Below are positions 51,805 through 60,523 of a DNA stretch of 64,000 nucleotides, piece by piece. This DNA is from Desulfovibrio sp. UIB00 (GTDB lineage: Bacteria > Desulfobacterota > Desulfovibrionia > Desulfovibrionales > Desulfovibrionaceae). Under the pieces are notes generated by a model, which was not told the DNA's origin, did no database searches, and saw only the letters and a program-made list of their open reading frames with translations. Positions within the stretch are counted from its first letter, which is position 1. Every line of letters starts with the position of its first letter. Location: positions 1-64,000 of the forward strand of contig NZ_JAETXJ010000009.1 in assembly GCF_022508225.1 (NCBI RefSeq). Direction: 5' to 3'. The position numbers were made by a program, and so were the translations under genes.

Positions 51805-53997
51805 CTAGTGAGCCCAGAGCAGTTCCGCGTACTTGGGCAGAACCCACAGGCTGTCCTCAACCAGGCGCTCAAGAGCGTCTGCATGGGTGCGGCATTCGGC
51901 CATGGCGGGCAGGATGCCGTCACGAGCGGCCTTGGCCTGTTCCAACGCACCTTCGGTGCACTGGGCTTTTTCCACGGCCTTTTCCAGCACAGTCACACCC
52001 TTCTGGAGTGCGACAATGTGGCCGCGCAGTTCGTTAAAGTATTCCTCTTCGCTTGCAGCGCCCTTGTCGCCAAGCACGGCGCGGGTCTTGATAACCGCAT
52101 CGGCGGCCTTGGTCTGGGCTTCCATGCTGGGCGGCAGTACGGAAGAGCGGATCATGTCGGCCAACAGGTTGCCTTCAATGCACACGGTCTTGCTGTAGTT
52201 TTCCAGCAGGATGTCCTGACGGGAGAGAATTTCACGCTCGGTCAGGATGCCGTGACGCAGGAAGACGTTCATGACGTCGGGATCGCTGTAGTGTTCAAGA
52301 GCGGTAACGGTGTTGTTGTAGTTGGGCAGGCCGCGGCGGGCGGCTTCTTCAGCCCAGGATTCAGCGTAACCATTACCGTTAAAGACGATGGGCATGTGTT
52401 CCTTGAACAGGCGGGGCAGCAGGGACTGCAGGGCCGTGTTCAGATCGGTGCCGCCGGCAACCGAAGCTTCAAGTTCGGTGGCAATGTCATCCAGAGCGCT
52501 GGCAACAGCCGCGTTCAGGGCGATATTGACCGGAGCCACGGACTGCGAGGAACCCACGGCGCGGAATTCAAACTTGTTGCCGGTGAAGGCAAAGGGGCTT
52601 GTGCGGTTACGGTCGGAAAGATCCACGGGCAGCGGAGGCAGGGTGGAAACGCCCACTTCCATGACCGCGCTCTTCTTGTTCTTGGAACCCTTGCCGTTGA
52701 TGATGGTGTCAAGCACATCGGTAAGCTGTTCGCCAAGGTAGACGGACAGGATGGCCGGCGGGGCTTCGTTGGCGCCAAGGCGGTGGTCGTTGCCAGCGCC
52801 CACGGTGCCGAGGCGCAGGGCCGCGCTGTGCATGTGCACGGCGCGCAGCACGGCGGCCAGGAATACCAGGAACTGGGCGTTGTCCACCGGCGTGGAGCCG
52901 GGGTTGAGCAGGTTGGAGCCATCAGAATCGCTGATGGACCAGTTGTTGTGCTTGCCGCTGCCGTTCACGCCCGCAAAGGGCTTTTCGTGCACCAGGCATA
53001 CAAAACCGTGCTTGCCAGCCATGTGACGCATCATGTTCATGCAGAGCATGTTGTGGTCGCAGGCGATGTTGGCTTCTTCGTACACAGGGGCGATTTCAAA
53101 CTGGCCGGGGGCCACTTCGTTGTGGCGGGTCTTGGCCGGGATGCCCAGCGAACGCAGCTCGTTTTCCAGATCCTGCATGAAGCTCATCACGCGGGGAGGA
53201 ATGGAGCCGAAGTAGTGGTCTTCCATCTCCTGACCCTTGGGCGAGGTGGCGCCAATCAGGGTGCGGCCAGCCATCAGAAGGTCAGGGCGCAGGGCGGCCA
53301 GGTTTTTGTCCACCAGGAAGTATTCCTGCTCGGGGCCGACGTTGGCGCGCACATAGCTGGCCGTGGTGTTGCCGAAGAGCTTGAGAATACGCATGGCCTG
53401 ACGCGACAGGGCCGATATGGAGCGAATGAGCGGGATCTTGCGGTCAAGAGCTTCGCCCGAGTATGAGTAAAAGTACGTCGGAATGTGCAGGGTGGCCCCG
53501 TAAGGAGCGGGGATGATGAACACCGGCACGGAGGGATCCCACGCGGTATAGCCGCGTGCTTCAAACGTGGAGCGGATGCCGCCGGAAGGGAAGGAGGAGG
53601 CGTCCGGCTCACCGCTGATCAGCATCTTGCCAGAGAATTCGCTGATAACCTGACCATCAATGGTGGGCGACAGAAAGGCGTCATGCTTTTCGGCAGTGAG
53701 GCCGGTCATGGGATGGAACCAGTGCGTGTAGTGCGTGGCGCCGTTTTCGATGGCCCAGTCCTTCATGGCGTTGGCGACAACATCAGCGATTTCGGGGTTC
53801 AGGCGTTCGCCGTCGCGGATGGTCTTGGCCAGCTTTTTGAACACATCCTTGGGAAGGCGCTTACGCATGGTGGCCAGGCCAAACACGTAGCGGCCAAAGA
53901 TGTCTTCCGCGCTGCGGCCTATTTCATCAGCGCTGGTGGGGATGACCGGTGCAGTGTTCACTGCTTTGAACAAAGCCTTTTTACGGGGGGAACTCAT
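51805..53997 (-). CDS. glnA: Glutamine synthetase type III (GlnN)
   Basis: A 730-residue GSIII, which makes glutamine from glutamate, ammonia and ATP. GSIII differs from the 470-residue GSI by large extensions at both ends, as here. Visible family parts are HYTHWFHPMTGLTAEKHDAF (near 95-115), SFPSGGIRSTFEARGYTAWD, ANVGPEQEYFLVDK with the metal-binding Glu pair, GSGKHNNWSISD, and a NRTSPFAFTGNKFEFR metal/substrate segment. There is no GSI-type adenylylation Tyr. It is the last gene of the ammonium operon and should be induced by nitrogen limitation. Confidence 0.93.
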   Translation of the reverse strand: MSSPRKKALFKAVNTAPVIPTSADEIGRSAEDIFGRYVFGLATMRKRLPKDVFKKLAKTIRDGERLNPEIADVVANAMKDWAIENGATHYTHWFHPMTGLTAEKHDAFLSPTIDGQVISEFSGKMLISGEPDASSFPSGGIRSTFEARGYTAWDPSVPVFIIPAPYGATLHIPTYFYSYSGEALDRKIPLIRSISALSRQAMRILKLFGNTTASYVRANVGPEQEYFLVDKNLAALRPDLLMAGRTLIGATSPKGQEMEDHYFGSIPPRVMSFMQDLENELRSLGIPAKTRHNEVAPGQFEIAPVYEEANIACDHNMLCMNMMRHMAGKHGFVCLVHEKPFAGVNGSGKHNNWSISDSDGSNLLNPGSTPVDNAQFLVFLAAVLRAVHMHSAALRLGTVGAGNDHRLGANEAPPAILSVYLGEQLTDVLDTIINGKGSKNKKSAVMEVGVSTLPPLPVDLSDRNRTSPFAFTGNKFEFRAVGSSQSVAPVNIALNAAVASALDDIATELEASVAGGTDLNTALQSLLPRLFKEHMPIVFNGNGYAESWAEEAARRGLPNYNNTVTALEHYSDPDVMNVFLRHGILTEREILSRQDILLENYSKTVCIEGNLLADMIRSSVLPPSMEAQTKAADAVIKTRAVLGDKGAASEEEYFNELRGHIVALQKGVTVLEKAVEKAQCTEGALEQAKAARDGILPAMAECRTHADALERLVEDSLWVLPKYAELLWAH

Positions 53998-54045
53998 ACC
54001 CTCGTCTCCTTTCTCATGTTGTTGCTAGAATCAGGCATAGCCCGA

Positions 54046-54384
54046 CTAAAGAGCCTCATCGCCGCGCTCACCAGTGCGGATGCGGATGGCATCCATCACA
54101 TCACTGATGAAAATTTTTCCGTCGCCAACCTGTCCTGTGCGGGAGATGGACACCACGGCATTCAGAACAGTTTCCAGCATGTCATCGTGCAGCACGACCT
54201 CGACCTTGATCTTGGGCAGGCAGTCAACCTGCATGGTGGTGCCGCGATACACTTCAGTGTGCCCGCGCTGGCGACCAAAGCCCTTGATTTCAACGTAGTT
54301 CAAGCCGTGGATGCCCATGTCGGTAAGCGCGTCCTTAACCTTGTCAAACATGCTGGGCCGGATGATGATTTCAAGCTTTTTCAT
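54046..54384 (-). CDS. glnB: PII nitrogen regulatory protein, lacking the Tyr-51 uridylylation site
   Basis: A 112-residue PII protein that reports 2-oxoglutarate and ATP/ADP status, mainly by binding AmtB and enzymes. KGFGRQRGHTEVYRG begins the T-loop and VGDGKIFISDVMDAIRIRTG is the nucleotide-binding C-loop. Aligned without gaps to E. coli GlnB, residue 51, the uridylylated Tyr, is Met here (TTMQVD), while Tyr 46 remains. It should therefore be controlled by ligands only, or modified elsewhere. AAGGAA precedes the ATG. It lies between amtB and glnA. Confidence 0.92.
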   Translation of the reverse strand: MKKLEIIIRPSMFDKVKDALTDMGIHGLNYVEIKGFGRQRGHTEVYRGTTMQVDCLPKIKVEVVLHDDMLETVLNAVVSISRTGQVGDGKIFISDVMDAIRIRTGERGDEAL

Positions 54385-54413
54385 AGGTCGTTCCTTTGCT
54401 GTTTCCCGTTGGA

Positions 54414-55622
54414 CTACAAGGAGTAGCCGCGTTCGTTGTGCTCGCTCAAATCGAGACCGGTGAATTCCTCTTCAGGCGTAACCCGCAGGCCGACAACCGC
54501 GTCAACCACATAGAGGATTATCCGGGAAACTATGTAGCAATAACCCCAGGTAGCCACAATGGACACGATCTGGATCCAGGCCTGCTCAGGATTGCCGTAG
54601 AACAGACCGTCCGAGTTGTTGATGGCCGCGCAGGCGAACAGGCCGGTGGCAAGCGCACCCCAGGTGCCGCCGATGCCGTGAATGCCGACCACGTCAAGGG
54701 CGTCGTCGTAACCGAACTTGTTCTTCAGGAGCACGCCGCCGTAGCAGATGATGCCGCCAACAAAACCGATCAGCATGGCGGGCAGCACTTCCACAAAGCC
54801 CGCGCCGGGGGTGATGGCCACGAGGCCCGCCAGTGCGCCGGAGATAGCGCCAAGGCTTGTGGGCTTGCCAGTGCGAATCCATTCAACGAGCATCCAGCCA
54901 AGAATACCGCAGGCGGAAGCCATGTGAGTTGTTACAAGGGCCTGACCAGCAAGAGGACCGGAAACCAGGGCGCTGCCAGCATTGAAGCCGAACCAGCCGA
55001 ACCACAACAGGCCGCCGCCAAGCAGGGTAAGGGGCAGGTTGTTAGGCGTTGCATGCGAGCTGCCAGTGGAAAGCCGCGGTCCAAGAGCCTGGGCACAGGC
55101 AAGAGCCGCCGCGCCGGAAGACATGTGCACAACTGCGCCGCCAGCAAAGTCCAGAGCGCCCATCTTGCTCATCCAGCCGCCGCCCCAGACCCAGTGGGCC
55201 ATGGGCGAGTAGACGAAGAGCAACCACAAACCAGAGAATACAAGCATGGCGGAGAAGCGGATGCGCTCAGCGTAGGCACCGGAAATAAGGGCTACGGTAA
55301 GAGCAGCAAACATGCACTGATACCCCATAAAAACCGTGTGGGGCAGCTGGGTGGCGGCAGGAGCCGATTCGCCGCCCACGCCTTTGAGGAAGAGGTAAGA
55401 AAGATCGCCGATAATGCCGCCAACATCTTCGCCAAAGGCCAGAGTGTAACCCACAACGGCCCATAATACGGAGATGAGAGCCAGCGCGCCGTAGCTGTGC
55501 ATGTGGGTGGACAGGATATTGCGGGAGCGAACCAGGCCACCGTAAAAGAGGGCCAGCGCCGGGGTCATCAGCATGACCATGGAGGCGCAGATCAAAATAA
55601 ATGCAGTATCCGAGGCGTTCAT
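54414..55622 (-). CDS. amtB: Ammonium transporter
   Basis: A 402-residue Amt protein with eleven membrane helices. PALALFYGGLVRSRNILS is the Amt opening, DFAGGAVVHMSSGAAALA is the family signature, and the pore His pair is seen in GIHGIGGTWGAL and the earlier VVHMSS part. The protein starts without a signal peptide-like extension: the ATG at 55622 has AAGGATGTCCGT upstream, and the frame open to 55853 is leader. The C-terminal tail (VTPEEEFTGLDLSEHNERG) is the PII-controlled tail. It is the first gene of the operon, under a sigma-54 promoter. Confidence 0.92.
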   Translation of the reverse strand: MNASDTAFILICASMVMLMTPALALFYGGLVRSRNILSTHMHSYGALALISVLWAVVGYTLAFGEDVGGIIGDLSYLFLKGVGGESAPAATQLPHTVFMGYQCMFAALTVALISGAYAERIRFSAMLVFSGLWLLFVYSPMAHWVWGGGWMSKMGALDFAGGAVVHMSSGAAALACAQALGPRLSTGSSHATPNNLPLTLLGGGLLWFGWFGFNAGSALVSGPLAGQALVTTHMASACGILGWMLVEWIRTGKPTSLGAISGALAGLVAITPGAGFVEVLPAMLIGFVGGIICYGGVLLKNKFGYDDALDVVGIHGIGGTWGALATGLFACAAINNSDGLFYGNPEQAWIQIVSIVATWGYCYIVSRIILYVVDAVVGLRVTPEEEFTGLDLSEHNERGYSL

Positions 55623-55786
55623 ACGGACATCCTTCAGCGTAGTTCGGACCGGCGAGGGAGGCAGGGTGCCGCACAGTGCAGCAGGCTGGTTTCCGTCGTT
55701 CCGTTCCGCGTTTAATAGAACCTCATCCTCGTGGGCTGGCGCCATGCCCACACTGCGGCACAATGCCGCAGCAATACCCTGCTTAG

Positions 55787-55801
55787 GCATGAAGTGTGCC
55801 A
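55787..55801 (-). promoter_or_regulatory. Sigma-54 promoter of amtB-glnB-glnA
   Basis: On the minus strand TGGCAC (-24), 5 bases, ATGC (-12) match the sigma-54 consensus TGGCAC-N5-TTGC at all but one key base. The leader to amtB is about 155 bases. A sigma-54 activator gene lies just beyond, at 56165-57772. Confidence 0.8.
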
Positions 55802-55925
55802 AATGTGTTTCACTGCGGGGTTTAATTGTGTAACAATATGATTTTATGAACAATTTTATTTTTATAGGCAGACGGGAAGAATTGCAGGGTGTTGGCGTCG
55901 ATGGAATATTTCTACGTTAATGTAG

Positions 55926-55976
55926 AAAAAAAGACACCCCCCGGAGCGCCGTTTCGTAGCGCTAGGGGGGTGCCTT
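55926..55976 (-). terminator. Rho-independent terminator of the sigma-54 activator gene
   Basis: GGCACCCCCCTAGCGC and GCGCtCCGGGGGGTGtC pair over about 16 positions with small mismatches around TACGAAACG. On the minus strand TTTTTTTCTAC follows. The 180 AT-rich bases between it and the activator stop hold no gene. Confidence 0.85.
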
Positions 55977-56164
55977 TAATAATTGTGTTATTTTGGTGTG
56001 TTATATAAAAAAATCAAAAAAATGCAAAAATGTAGAAATTATTGGTACATCTTTGTAATGCTGGTGATCTTCTTTAATAACATACTGAAATAAATTATAA
56101 AAAATTCATTTTTGAAGCAAATACTGGCCATTTTTCAAAATACCGTTTTGTAGAAAACGAGAAT

Positions 56165-57772
56165 CTACTCGGTTTCGTCCTTACGGTACACGGGGCGAAA
56201 AGCCTTGTAGGTTATGCCGTACTTTTTCATGCGCAGGGCCATGATTCTTTCCGTCAATCCAAGGCTTGCGGCGGCTTTGCCCATCTGGCCCTGGCTGAAC
56301 TCAAGCGCTTCGGTGATTGATGCGCGTTCCAGCTCGTCCAGCTGCTCCTGCAAACTGCCGGAAAGCCCCTGGCGGATCAGCCCGGGCGTGAGGCCGGAAC
56401 TTGCCGCAACGCGGCTGCCGTGCAGGGCAGGGGGCAAGTGCTGGGGCAACACAAGGCCCTCGCGGCCCAGTAGCAACACGGCGCGCTCCATGACGTTTTC
56501 AAGTTCGCGGATGTTGCCCGGCCAGGTATAGCGTTGCAGCATATCCATGACAGAAAGGGAGAGGCGCACGTTATTACGCCCGTTGGCCAGCGCGTATTTT
56601 TTGATAAAGTGGTTTGCCAGCGGCAGAATGTCCTCTGGCCGGAAACTCAGGGGCGGAAGGAAAATGGGGAAGACATTGAGGCGGTAGAACAGATCGCGGC
56701 GGAAGGTTTCTTCCTCTACCATTTTTTCCAGATCGCGGTTGGTGGCGGTGATAAAACGCACATCAACATAATGCGTTTCCATGCCGCCAAGACGCTCAAA
56801 GGCCCTTTCCTGCAAGACGCGCAGCAATTTTGCCTGGGTCATGAGCGAAAGCTCGCCAACTTCGTCCAAAAACAGCGTGCCGCCGTTGGCAAGCTCAAAG
56901 CGCCCTTTGCGCGTGGCGTTTGCGCCGGTAAAGGCCCCACGTTCATGGCCGAACAGTTCGCTTTCAATGAGGTTTTCTGGCAATGCGGCGCAGTTGAGCG
57001 AAATAAAGGGCTTGTTGGCGCGTGTGCTGCCCGAATGGATGGAGCGCGCAGCCAGTTCTTTGCCCGTGCCGGATTCCCCCTGTAAAAAAACTGTGGTGCT
57101 GGACGGGGCCACCTGCGCAATCTGCGCGTAGACCTTTTGCATCACTTCAGAATTGCCCACAAAGCCGCGCGGCCTAAGGGGCGAGGAGGCTTCCTCATCC
57201 ATGCGGCCCTGCGATTCAAGGGCCGCATGCCCAAGCAGGGTTGATATAATGGTAAGAAGGCGCATTTCGTCTTCAAGTGTGGCATCGTCCACCAGCAGAT
57301 GGTCAACCGATAGCGCGCCCACAACCTGATCGTTAAGGCAGATGGGTACGCAGATGAACGAAATCCCCTCCTTGCCCAGATCGCGAGAGCGGGTGCGGTT
57401 CAGAAACAGGGGCTCTTCAGATACATTAGATATGTACATGGAACGCCCGGTTTCGATCACGCGCCCGGTGATACCCTCGCCGCGCACGTAGCGGCCCCGG
57501 CGGGCCTCAGCGGGTTTGAGGCCGTAGGCAGCCTCAATGCGGATTTCGCCGCTGTTGGGCGAAATAAGCGTGATTGCGCCGCGCATCATGTGCAGATGCT
57601 CTGCCATAAGCTGGAGCGCCTTGTTCAGGGCAACCCCCACATCCGTGGCGGAATTGACCACATTGGAAAGATCCAACAAAAGGCGCAGCTGCTCTTCGCG
57701 GTGGCTGTCTGCGTTAGCGGGAGAGCGCGACACGGTGCCGGGACGGGGAGATGTATTGCTGGATTTTTGCAT
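56165..57772 (-). CDS. Sigma-54-dependent activator, NifA-like (GAF-AAA+-Fis)
   Basis: A 535-residue enhancer-binding protein. An N-terminal GAF domain (about 30-180) is followed by the AAA+ domain with Walker A GESGTGKELAAR, the sigma-54 contact loop ERGAFTGA, Walker B GGTLFLDEVGEL, and an R-finger region FRRDLFYRLNVFPIFL. The C terminus is a Fis-type HTH (GQMGKAAASLGLTERIMALR). GAF plus this order is the NifA/VnfA/NorR group. The start at 57772 is the best of two; GAGG lies 12 bases off, so it is uncertain. The likely target is the sigma-54 promoter at 55787. Confidence 0.88.
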   Translation of the reverse strand: MQKSSNTSPRPGTVSRSPANADSHREEQLRLLLDLSNVVNSATDVGVALNKALQLMAEHLHMMRGAITLISPNSGEIRIEAAYGLKPAEARRGRYVRGEGITGRVIETGRSMYISNVSEEPLFLNRTRSRDLGKEGISFICVPICLNDQVVGALSVDHLLVDDATLEDEMRLLTIISTLLGHAALESQGRMDEEASSPLRPRGFVGNSEVMQKVYAQIAQVAPSSTTVFLQGESGTGKELAARSIHSGSTRANKPFISLNCAALPENLIESELFGHERGAFTGANATRKGRFELANGGTLFLDEVGELSLMTQAKLLRVLQERAFERLGGMETHYVDVRFITATNRDLEKMVEEETFRRDLFYRLNVFPIFLPPLSFRPEDILPLANHFIKKYALANGRNNVRLSLSVMDMLQRYTWPGNIRELENVMERAVLLLGREGLVLPQHLPPALHGSRVAASSGLTPGLIRQGLSGSLQEQLDELERASITEALEFSQGQMGKAAASLGLTERIMALRMKKYGITYKAFRPVYRKDETE

Positions 57773-57808
57773 GCCGTGCTTATACCTCAGGCCGGGGCAA
57801 ACATGCAA

Positions 57809-58116
57809 TCCGTCAGGGGGTTACTAGCCGCAAGAAAGGGCTGCCGGGGGGGAGGACTCTTGCGCGGGCTGGAAGGCTGGCTTGGATATAGTGGGGAGTG
57901 GAAGGATGGGCTTTGCGGGCAAGAGGAGCAGATCAGATCAGATAACGGTCTAACTGATTTGGCGGCGCAATAGGCTACGATATCAGCAAACGCCCCTGGT
58001 TCATGTGATAGCAGCCAACAGATTAGAGGCGCAACAGGATTAGGGAACTCCCAGCTCTGAATATGACCATTGGGAAGCCCCTGCCCGCTGAATTTTATGC
58101 CAATTTTAAAAGTCGC
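57809..58116. other. Intergenic region left of tRNA-Glu
   Basis: A 310-base stretch with no gene or RNA I can support. The activator promoter should lie at its left end (about 57790-57900), but no clear box is seen. Confidence 0.4.
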
Positions 58117-58145
58117 TTGACACCTGCCCCCTATTGCCGTAGATA
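58117..58145 (+). promoter_or_regulatory. Promoter of tRNA-Glu
   Basis: TTGACA (58117-58122), 17 bases, TAGATA (58140-58145), ending 15 bases before the tRNA. Confidence 0.8.
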
Positions 58146-58160
58146 CACCCTTCACAGCGC

Positions 58161-58237
58161 GTCCCCATCGTCTAGCCGGCCCAGGACAACGGCCTTTCAC
58201 GCCGTCGACAGGGGTTCAAATCCCCTTGGGGACGCCA
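58161..58237 (+). tRNA. tRNA-Glu(UUC)
   Basis: The 77-base cloverleaf includes CCA. The acceptor GTCCCCA pairs with TGGGGAC. The anticodon stem ACGGC/GCCGT encloses CTTTCAC, giving anticodon TTC (UUC). The T arm has GGGGTTCAAATCCCC. Its 3' end borders the integrase gene of the right element. Confidence 0.96.
58211..58237 (+). other. Probable attachment site (att) of the right element, tRNA-Glu 3' end
   Basis: A tyrosine integrase gene ends 32 bases after the tRNA 3' end and is oriented toward it. Such elements recombine at the 3' half of the tRNA and restore it. The second copy of the core should lie beyond the right window edge; I cannot see it. Confidence 0.55.
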
Positions 58238-58269
58238 ATTGAATTCAAAGGGTTAACGTAGTTGCCCTA

Positions 58270-59448
58270 TTACTGTATGGCATTGGTTACAATGCCTTGG
58301 TTACAAAATGCCTCACGAGCTTGACCCTCGTGGGGCATTACTTTTTCCAGCAGGTTCTCTGCCGCAGAGCCGATCAGGCTCTGGCCCAAAGCCGCCAAGA
58401 TTCCATCCTGACTTCCATACAGGCCCGCAGACCGCACATAGCGGTCGGTGGTGGTTGCCCGGCTGTGCCCAAGGAATATCTGTGCGCCGTTGAGGCCCAT
58501 AGCCTTGAATGTCACAGCCGCCGAGCAATGCCTGATGGCATGAAAGCCGAAAGGCTTCACGCCAGCCCGTTTGCAGAGCGTGCCCATAAGCTTGCTGCGC
58601 TGCCGAAAGGGTTCGCCCAGCATGCTGTCGCAGTGCACCTGCATGAAGACGTTATCCGCCTTGCAGGGCCGCGTCTCACGCCACCACTCAAGAGCCTTGC
58701 GCAGCTCCGGGTGAATGTCGCACCAGCGCACCCGCTCCTGGCCATTCTTGCCCTTGTGGTCAGTGAGCCTGATGCGGCCCTCTTCCAGATTCACATCCTT
58801 GCTCCACGAGAGCCGGAACACCTCGTTCCGGCGCGCTCCCGTGAAAAAGAACGTGAGCAGCATGACCAGATCCTGCCCGCTGGCAGATTCGAGCACCTTG
58901 ACCACGTCTTCTTCCGGCGGAACATACCGTTCGGTATGCGTAGCCTGAAAGGGCTGCACAATCTCAAACGGTGAAACGCTCTGGGGAAAGCCCTCAACGT
59001 AGACCTTGCCCCAGTTCCAGGCGGCCAGCAGGTTTTTGCGGTAGACATTGGCCCGCAGCGGGCCGCGCTCGTCTGCCACCTGGGCGAGCAGGGCGTATGC
59101 CTTGGCAGCCGAGAGCAGGGTCAGCTTGTCCACGCCGTTGCTGGCGCAGAACTGAAAAAAAGCCCGCATGACGGTTTTTTTCTCAACAAGCGTCTGCTTA
59201 CTCATGCTGCGCTCCACGTGCGCCAGATACCGCTCGCCCCACTCCAAAAGCAGCTCGCAGCCCGTAGGGGTCTGGCGCTCCTGCTGCTCTCTGGCTCGCA
59301 GGGTTTCGTCTTCCTCCCATTCTTTCGCGGCCCTCCATTCCGGGCCACCTTTCTTGCCAGGCGGGAACATCCGGGAGGCAATCTGCTTCCCGTTCACAAC
59401 GATCCGCGCCATCCACATGTTTCCTCGATCTTTTCTCAGTGTCGGCAT
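58270..59448 (-). CDS. int: Tyrosine recombinase / phage integrase
   Basis: A 392-residue integrase. The N-terminal arm domain (MPTLRKDRGNMWMARIVVNG) is followed by a core-binding domain (about 75-165) and the catalytic domain with Arg I in FTGARRNEVFRLSW, HxxR in GFHAIRHCSAAV, the late His in FLGHSRATTTDRYV, and the Tyr in that same segment. All key residues are present, so the enzyme should be active. The ATG at 59448 overlaps the excisionase-like ORF, which continues 250 bases into the integrase gene in another frame. Confidence 0.92.
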   Translation of the reverse strand: MPTLRKDRGNMWMARIVVNGKQIASRMFPPGKKGGPEWRAAKEWEEDETLRAREQQERQTPTGCELLLEWGERYLAHVERSMSKQTLVEKKTVMRAFFQFCASNGVDKLTLLSAAKAYALLAQVADERGPLRANVYRKNLLAAWNWGKVYVEGFPQSVSPFEIVQPFQATHTERYVPPEEDVVKVLESASGQDLVMLLTFFFTGARRNEVFRLSWSKDVNLEEGRIRLTDHKGKNGQERVRWCDIHPELRKALEWWRETRPCKADNVFMQVHCDSMLGEPFRQRSKLMGTLCKRAGVKPFGFHAIRHCSAAVTFKAMGLNGAQIFLGHSRATTTDRYVRSAGLYGSQDGILAALGQSLIGSAAENLLEKVMPHEGQAREAFCNQGIVTNAIQ

Positions 59449-59698
59449 GGAAATACTCCAAAACGCGCCCCCACTGAAAACGCCAGCGGTTACCTATGCG
59501 CTTGCCGCCAAGTTCCCCTGCTACGCGTTTAACGGTGCGAGGGTCAAGGCGCAGAGCCTGGGCAACTTCTGCCAGCGTCAAGATGGAATCCGGGGCGTGC
59601 ATTGCTTGCAAACCTTCCGCGTGTGATTGACGGATACGCGGCAGCCGTTGGGGGCGAAGCACCCTACGGATGGCGACAGTGTTTGTTTTGCTTTTCAT
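59198..59698 (-). CDS. Helix-turn-helix protein, excisionase-like
   Basis: The region TLAEVAQALRLDPRTVKRVA followed by GKRIGNRWRFQWGRVLEYF (about residues 41-83) is an excisionase/MerR-like HTH, as in phage Xis and HTH_17 proteins. The basic first 30 residues may not be translated; an internal ATG at 59602 would give a 134-residue protein. The frame stays open for 250 bases inside int and ends at 59198 with a Gly/Arg-rich tail that looks like a shadow of int. The overlap could be real, or the functional protein may depend on a frameshift into int. Confidence 0.6.
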   Translation of the reverse strand: MKSKTNTVAIRRVLRPQRLPRIRQSHAEGLQAMHAPDSILTLAEVAQALRLDPRTVKRVAGELGGKRIGNRWRFQWGRVLEYFHADTEKRSRKHVDGADRCEREADCLPDVPAWQERWPGMEGRERMGGRRNPASQRAAGAPDPYGLRAAFGVGRAVSGARGAQHE

Positions 59699-59783
59699 TA
59701 TTTCTTACCAATTGCTGTCTTTATCCGTAGCTTCCTGCGTCGCAACGGCTAAAGCGCGGCCCCCGTTGGAGGGTGTAGAAAAT

Positions 59784-60278
59784 CTACTGCGCCAGAGTGC
59801 AAACGCGCTCGGCAGGGCATTTGCGGCAGTCATGCTCAATTTCTGCCTGATTACGGCAGCGGAGCATGCGCCGGATGCGCGAAATGGCCTCAAACGGCCC
59901 CGCTACCCACAAGGTTACGGCGTTGTGCAGCATGAGGCCGGTTTCTTCCAGCGGCCCGGCTATGCCCATGACGGGCGTGCCGATGGCCTTGGCCATGCCG
60001 ACCTGCACGGCGCAATCTTTGCCGGAATCGCCCAGGTAGAGCATGAGGTCTGCGGCCGCGCAGGCGGCTTCTCGCTGCTCGGCGCTTACGCAGTTGCGCC
60101 CCACGCGCAGCATGCGGCGGCGGTCAGCGAGGGGAGTGCTCAACGAAGGGGCCTCGCGTGTCCAATCCAGCACGGCAAGCCCCTGGAGCCGCCGCATGCG
60201 GGCCTGAATCAGCCGCACGGCATGCAGATGACGATAAGAGGCGACTGTGTAGACCTTGAATGCATCTGCGGCGATCAT
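59784..60278 (-). CDS. Nucleoside 2-deoxyribosyltransferase-like protein
   Basis: A 164-residue protein. Its core resembles the nucleoside 2-deoxyribosyltransferase fold: VYTVASYRHLHAVRLIQARM at the start, AACAAADLMLYLGDSGKDCA in the centre, and VGMAKAIGTPVMGIAGPL, which matches the family's E/Q-x-G-x-A segment. This is an inference from the pattern. The C terminus carries Cys residues in a CRKCPAERVC arrangement, possibly zinc-binding. The role could be nucleotide salvage or nucleotide modification in phage growth. The start overlaps the preceding gene by 4 bases (ATGA). Confidence 0.6.
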   Translation of the reverse strand: MIAADAFKVYTVASYRHLHAVRLIQARMRRLQGLAVLDWTREAPSLSTPLADRRRMLRVGRNCVSAEQREAACAAADLMLYLGDSGKDCAVQVGMAKAIGTPVMGIAGPLEETGLMLHNAVTLWVAGPFEAISRIRRMLRCRNQAEIEHDCRKCPAERVCTLAQ

Positions 60279-60469
60279 GAGCGTAACTCCGGCTCAACGC
60301 GTCCGCCTTCGCTCATGATGCCGGGCAGCATATCAAGCAGATCGTGATGCGTGGCGCGCACAGAAAGGCGCTGCCCGCCCAGGGTAATGTGGTAGGTGCT
60401 CGCAACAGGTGCCTGTTTGGTGGCATCAGGCTTGACAGATCGCCCTCTGTCGAAATAAATTCTCTTCAT
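60275..60469 (-). CDS. Small prophage protein
   Basis: A 64-residue basic protein I do not recognise. GGAGC lies 7 bases before the ATG, and the stop overlaps the next gene by 4 bases, so it is a genuine operon member. HHDLLDMLPGIMSEGGRVEP looks like a short regulatory helix. Confidence 0.65.
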   Translation of the reverse strand: MKRIYFDRGRSVKPDATKQAPVASTYHITLGGQRLSVRATHHDLLDMLPGIMSEGGRVEPELRS

Positions 60470-60523
60470 CAGTAGCTCCTATGGAGTTTTGCCCCGCCGT
60501 GGTTCCAGCACGTCGGGGCGTTT

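Noticed and set aside
51598..53466. 622-codon plus-strand frame opposite glutamine synthetase III
   Set aside because: Gly/His/Val-rich antisense translation of GSIII with no motif of its own.
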